Assembly (NCBI GenBank): GCA_003427395.1
Contig: BFEA01000146.1
Location: 1,655,817 to 1,684,505 of the forward strand
Direction of reading: 5' to 3'
Length of the DNA: 28,689 nucleotides
From: Chara braunii
Taxonomy: Eukaryota; Streptophyta; Charophyceae; Charales; Characeae
Shown: piece after piece, positions 26,038-28,689 of the stretch
Layout of the letters: each line of letters begins with the position of its first letter
Numbering within the stretch: the stretch's first letter is position 1
Notes under the pieces: model-generated
The model's input: the letters and a program-made list of their open reading frames with translations, nothing else
Told to the model about the DNA's origin: nothing
The model's database searches: none
Made by a program: the position numbers and the translations under genes

Positions 26038-28689
26038 CTATAGAAGCAACTTTGCTTTGGCCCAGTACCCTATTCTGGAAATGGCTAAGGTATCCTTTGC
26101 CCTTTCAGGGTTAAAGGCCATTTGCTTCCTTGTCCTTAACCATAACGCCCTAATCTTTGTCTCCAGCAGAACATAGAGAATCGTCCGGGCGTTCATTCTT
26201 GTCATCAGAATATCGCCTATCACCCTCTGGCATCTTCGTTTCCAAATTGTCCATAAAGTATATTGTCTTCGTAGTTGAAAAATAAACTTATGTCCCACTC
26301 GCCATCCCCGATGAACCTCAACTCCAATCAATAGTAGTTTCATATTTCTCGAGAAGGGGAACTCCGTAGTGCGTGCCCATAATGCACAGGCTAGCGACCA
26401 GAGATGTTCTGCTTCCGGGCAGTACAACAAACAATAGAACAGTGTTTCCTAAACACCCCCCAAACAGATTCCACAATTTTGATCCTCTTCATTCCTACAG
26501 GAACTGCTTCGCCTTTCATACAACCAGGCATTGACTGGAAGTGCTAAGTGAACGATGAGCCACTGCATACTCCTGACCTTGGTCAATCTGATACTGTGTA
26601 GAGTTGACCATGGTAGTTTTTCCACCTGTTCCCTTGGAACATGCCCTTTCTTCTCCCATCTTGCTGCCAATATGTGGTCCAAATGTCTTGATCCCCCCCT
26701 CAGCCGATAACCCAGTTTAGTGTAGTACTTAAGTGTGTTAAATCTCCTGGTTACCCTCGACATTCTTCCCTTGATGTTCCATGCCCATTCTACTGGATCG
26801 ACTTCCGAATCGCGTATAGATATCAGTGGCTCGAATATCGTAAAATCCTCATTCTCCACTACTCTTACCTTTCTCAGTATGCTTTTCTTCACGACAATCG
26901 GGACCTGCGAATCCTTATCGAGCAAACTGACTGTAATTCCTGGATATAGGATTGAAAACATCTCAGCTTCCATCCACTGTCTGGAGGGTCCGACCTCCTT
27001 CCTTATGCGAAAGGTTGCGTTGGTTTATTAGTAGAGATTAATGTTGCCCAATCCCCCAACCCCCATTTGTCTGGTTCCTTCAATAACCTTGTCCACTTAT
27101 CCGGGATCGACACAAGAATGTCATTCAGGTTTTCAGCTAGTCTGTGACAACCCATCATTTCCCCCCTCAGCTTCCTACCTGTTTTCCAACTCCTCTTACT
27201 ACTCGACCAGAGGTGTTTCACCTGCCAAACTCCGTGCTCTAACCACTAGCCCCCCTTGGCATCCTTTGTTGTTAGTGTTCTAGGTCGTCCCTGAGCATCT
27301 TTTAACCATGAGTTACAGAATAACGGTTGTCTAAGCACCTCCTCCTTTGTTTTTGGTTCCTTTACTCTTGTCGGGAAGACTTCCGCCCATATTTTGAGTA
27401 ATTGCGCCCAATATGTACCCCTAGCAAATCCTTCAGCTGATTTGTGTTCCTCCTCAGTTGTCTGTTCTCCCATTCTATCCTTTTTAGTCCAGCCCTTACA
27501 AAATAGTCAAAATGTACCCTTCATATTAGAAGGTGTTTTATATCTGGCCATCTGACGTATGTGATCGGGTACAACTGAGACTCATCGTAGGTGTGGTTGT
27601 GTTAACAACCTAATAATCCACTTATCTGTTGTCCCGGATCCAAGACTCCCAACCCTCCCTTGTCTTTTGGTTGAATAATTTGCATCCCTACGACCTTTGA
27701 TATAAAGTTCGGTTTTGTTGGATTTGATGTCCATAAATACGCCATTGCGGTCCTCCTTAATTTTTGAAGCTCATGTGTGGGTGTGTCCATATTGTTCCAA
27801 CATACCATAACATAGAGAAAATGGAAGCATTTAATAGTAGTGATCTCCCGAAGAGTGAAATATGTATTTCCGACCACGCTGCCAACTTTAATAACATTTT
27901 TGTCATCCGTTCCGGTGCTATGGAGTGGTATCCACCATTCTGATCCCTAAGTATCTCATTGACTGATCCGATGGTAACCAAGTCATTCCCCCATAGCTCT
28001 GCGGGTGATACTGTGCCTGATGTTCATCATGTGATAACCACCGCCCCAACGTCTTAGGCCAATTGATTCTCATCTCCGATGCCATCTCGAATGCCTCCAT
28101 TGCTCTCGTTTGAGCTTGAAATGAAGAATTTGTCGCTTTGTTTAGTACCGTCAGATCATCCGCAAATAATATCGTTGTCGGTAGGTGTATAATAATATCG
28201 TTGTCGGTAGGTGTATAACCCTTCCCTGATGATCCGGTTCAGCTATCAAACGATCTATGGAAGGATCTTTCATGAGGAATGATGCAATCGCTTCCATTAT
28301 AAACAAAAAAATAGAAGCCGCTAAGGGGTCCCCCTGCCTTACCGACCTCGTCATTTTATACCGAGCCGACAGTTGTCCATTAACCTGGACATGTCCGTAT
28401 GCATCGTTATACAGAACTCGAATCCATTTACGAAAGTTAGGACTCACTCCCATCTTCTCCATGCATTGCTGAAGAAAGTTTCAATTTACCTGATCATATG
28501 CTTTTTCGAAGTCGAAGAAGAGGATCACAACATTTATCCTCTTATCCGTAATATACCTTACTGATTCTGATAAAGTCATGACATTATCCAATATAAATCT
28601 CCCCGGTATAAAGCCCGTTTGATCCAGGTGAAAACAACCTTCTGTAACTTTCCTAAGGCGGTTAGCTAGTGTCTTAGCTACAATCTTAT
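26038..28689 (-). pseudogene. LINE ORF2: reverse transcriptase and C-terminal zinc finger, partial
   Basis: Reading the minus strand from the right edge: KIVAKTLANRL, QTGFIPGRFILDN, VILFFDFEKAYDQVN (first catalytic Asp), a stop in place of Trp just after it, GVSPNFRKWIRVLYNDA, SVRQGDPLAASIFLFIMEA, then FADDLTVLNK (FADD catalytic pair), MRINWPK, IRYLGI-like and KGGLGVLDP. These are the ordered RT motifs of non-LTR elements. The end has the zf-RVT pattern (NCGICLGG, a frameshift, then ETLFYC..YCPEAEHLWSLA, typical C..C..H..C). Frameshifts occur at about 28190, 27900, 27220 and 26450. The ORF start and any endonuclease domain lie beyond the right edge. Confidence 0.88.
28165..28216 (-). repeat. 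26-bp tandem duplication in the LINE RT
   Basis: The unit AATAATATCGTTGTCGGTAG + GTGTAT occurs exactly twice (28165-28190 and 28191-28216). It lies immediately before the FADD box on the coding strand and shifts the frame by 26 bp, which disconnects the palm from FADD. Confidence 0.97.

Overview
The window reads as intergenic or repeat-rich nuclear DNA of a green plant. Most likely it is a charophyte alga such as Chara; that is an inference from several signs together. The signs are chromodomain-carrying Ty3/Gypsy elements with initiator-Met-tRNA primer sites, a CCCTAAA telomere-type run, and two insertions of plant-type mitochondrial DNA (trnS-UGA with the start of tatC, and trnP-UGG with the start of sdh3). 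No intact host gene is certain. Almost everything recognisable is a mobile element, a retroposed RNA or a decayed gene.

Layout. 538-3823 is a Gypsy-family element on the minus strand. Its 3' LTR is complete, but a deletion fuses the first ~80 bp of the 5' LTR to RNase H. 6264-7380 is a solo LTR of the same family in the opposite orientation. The solo LTR sits in the end of a decayed gene (about 4824-6263, ending at 7412) that appears to encode four successive RING-like cysteine modules. 7728-14742 is a patchwork. It contains three 109-bp hairpin MITEs, a mitochondrial trnP/sdh3 fragment, a GA microsatellite, GC-rich repeats, possible unidentified exons (12153-12831), a poly(A)-tailed U6 snRNA retrocopy with target duplications, and two large fold-back repeats. 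14747-24275 is a full-length chromovirus-like retrotransposon on the plus strand with both LTRs, primer site, gag, zinc knuckle, protease, RT, RNase H, integrase and chromodomain. Stops, frameshifts, a mutated RT active site, a mitochondrial insertion and a U2-like poly(A) insertion disrupt it. 24276-24789 is a poly(A)-tailed retroposed sequence. 25198-25335 is a retroposed U2 snRNA on the minus strand with an A-rich tail. 25337-28689 is a decayed LINE on the minus strand that continues past the right edge.

How the parts relate. The three LTR insertions (partial element, solo LTR, full element) each have a 4-bp target duplication: CTAG, CAAT and GTAG. The poly(A)-tailed U6 and U2 copies both start at or near the natural RNA 5' end, stop early at the 3' side and carry A tails. 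The best reading is that a LINE machinery (a decayed copy lies directly beside the U2 copy) captured 3'-shortened, adenylated snRNA fragments. This snRNA retroposition is the most unusual signal in the window. Single N positions at 9840 and 11894 and the long homopolymers mark places where the assembly itself is doubtful.
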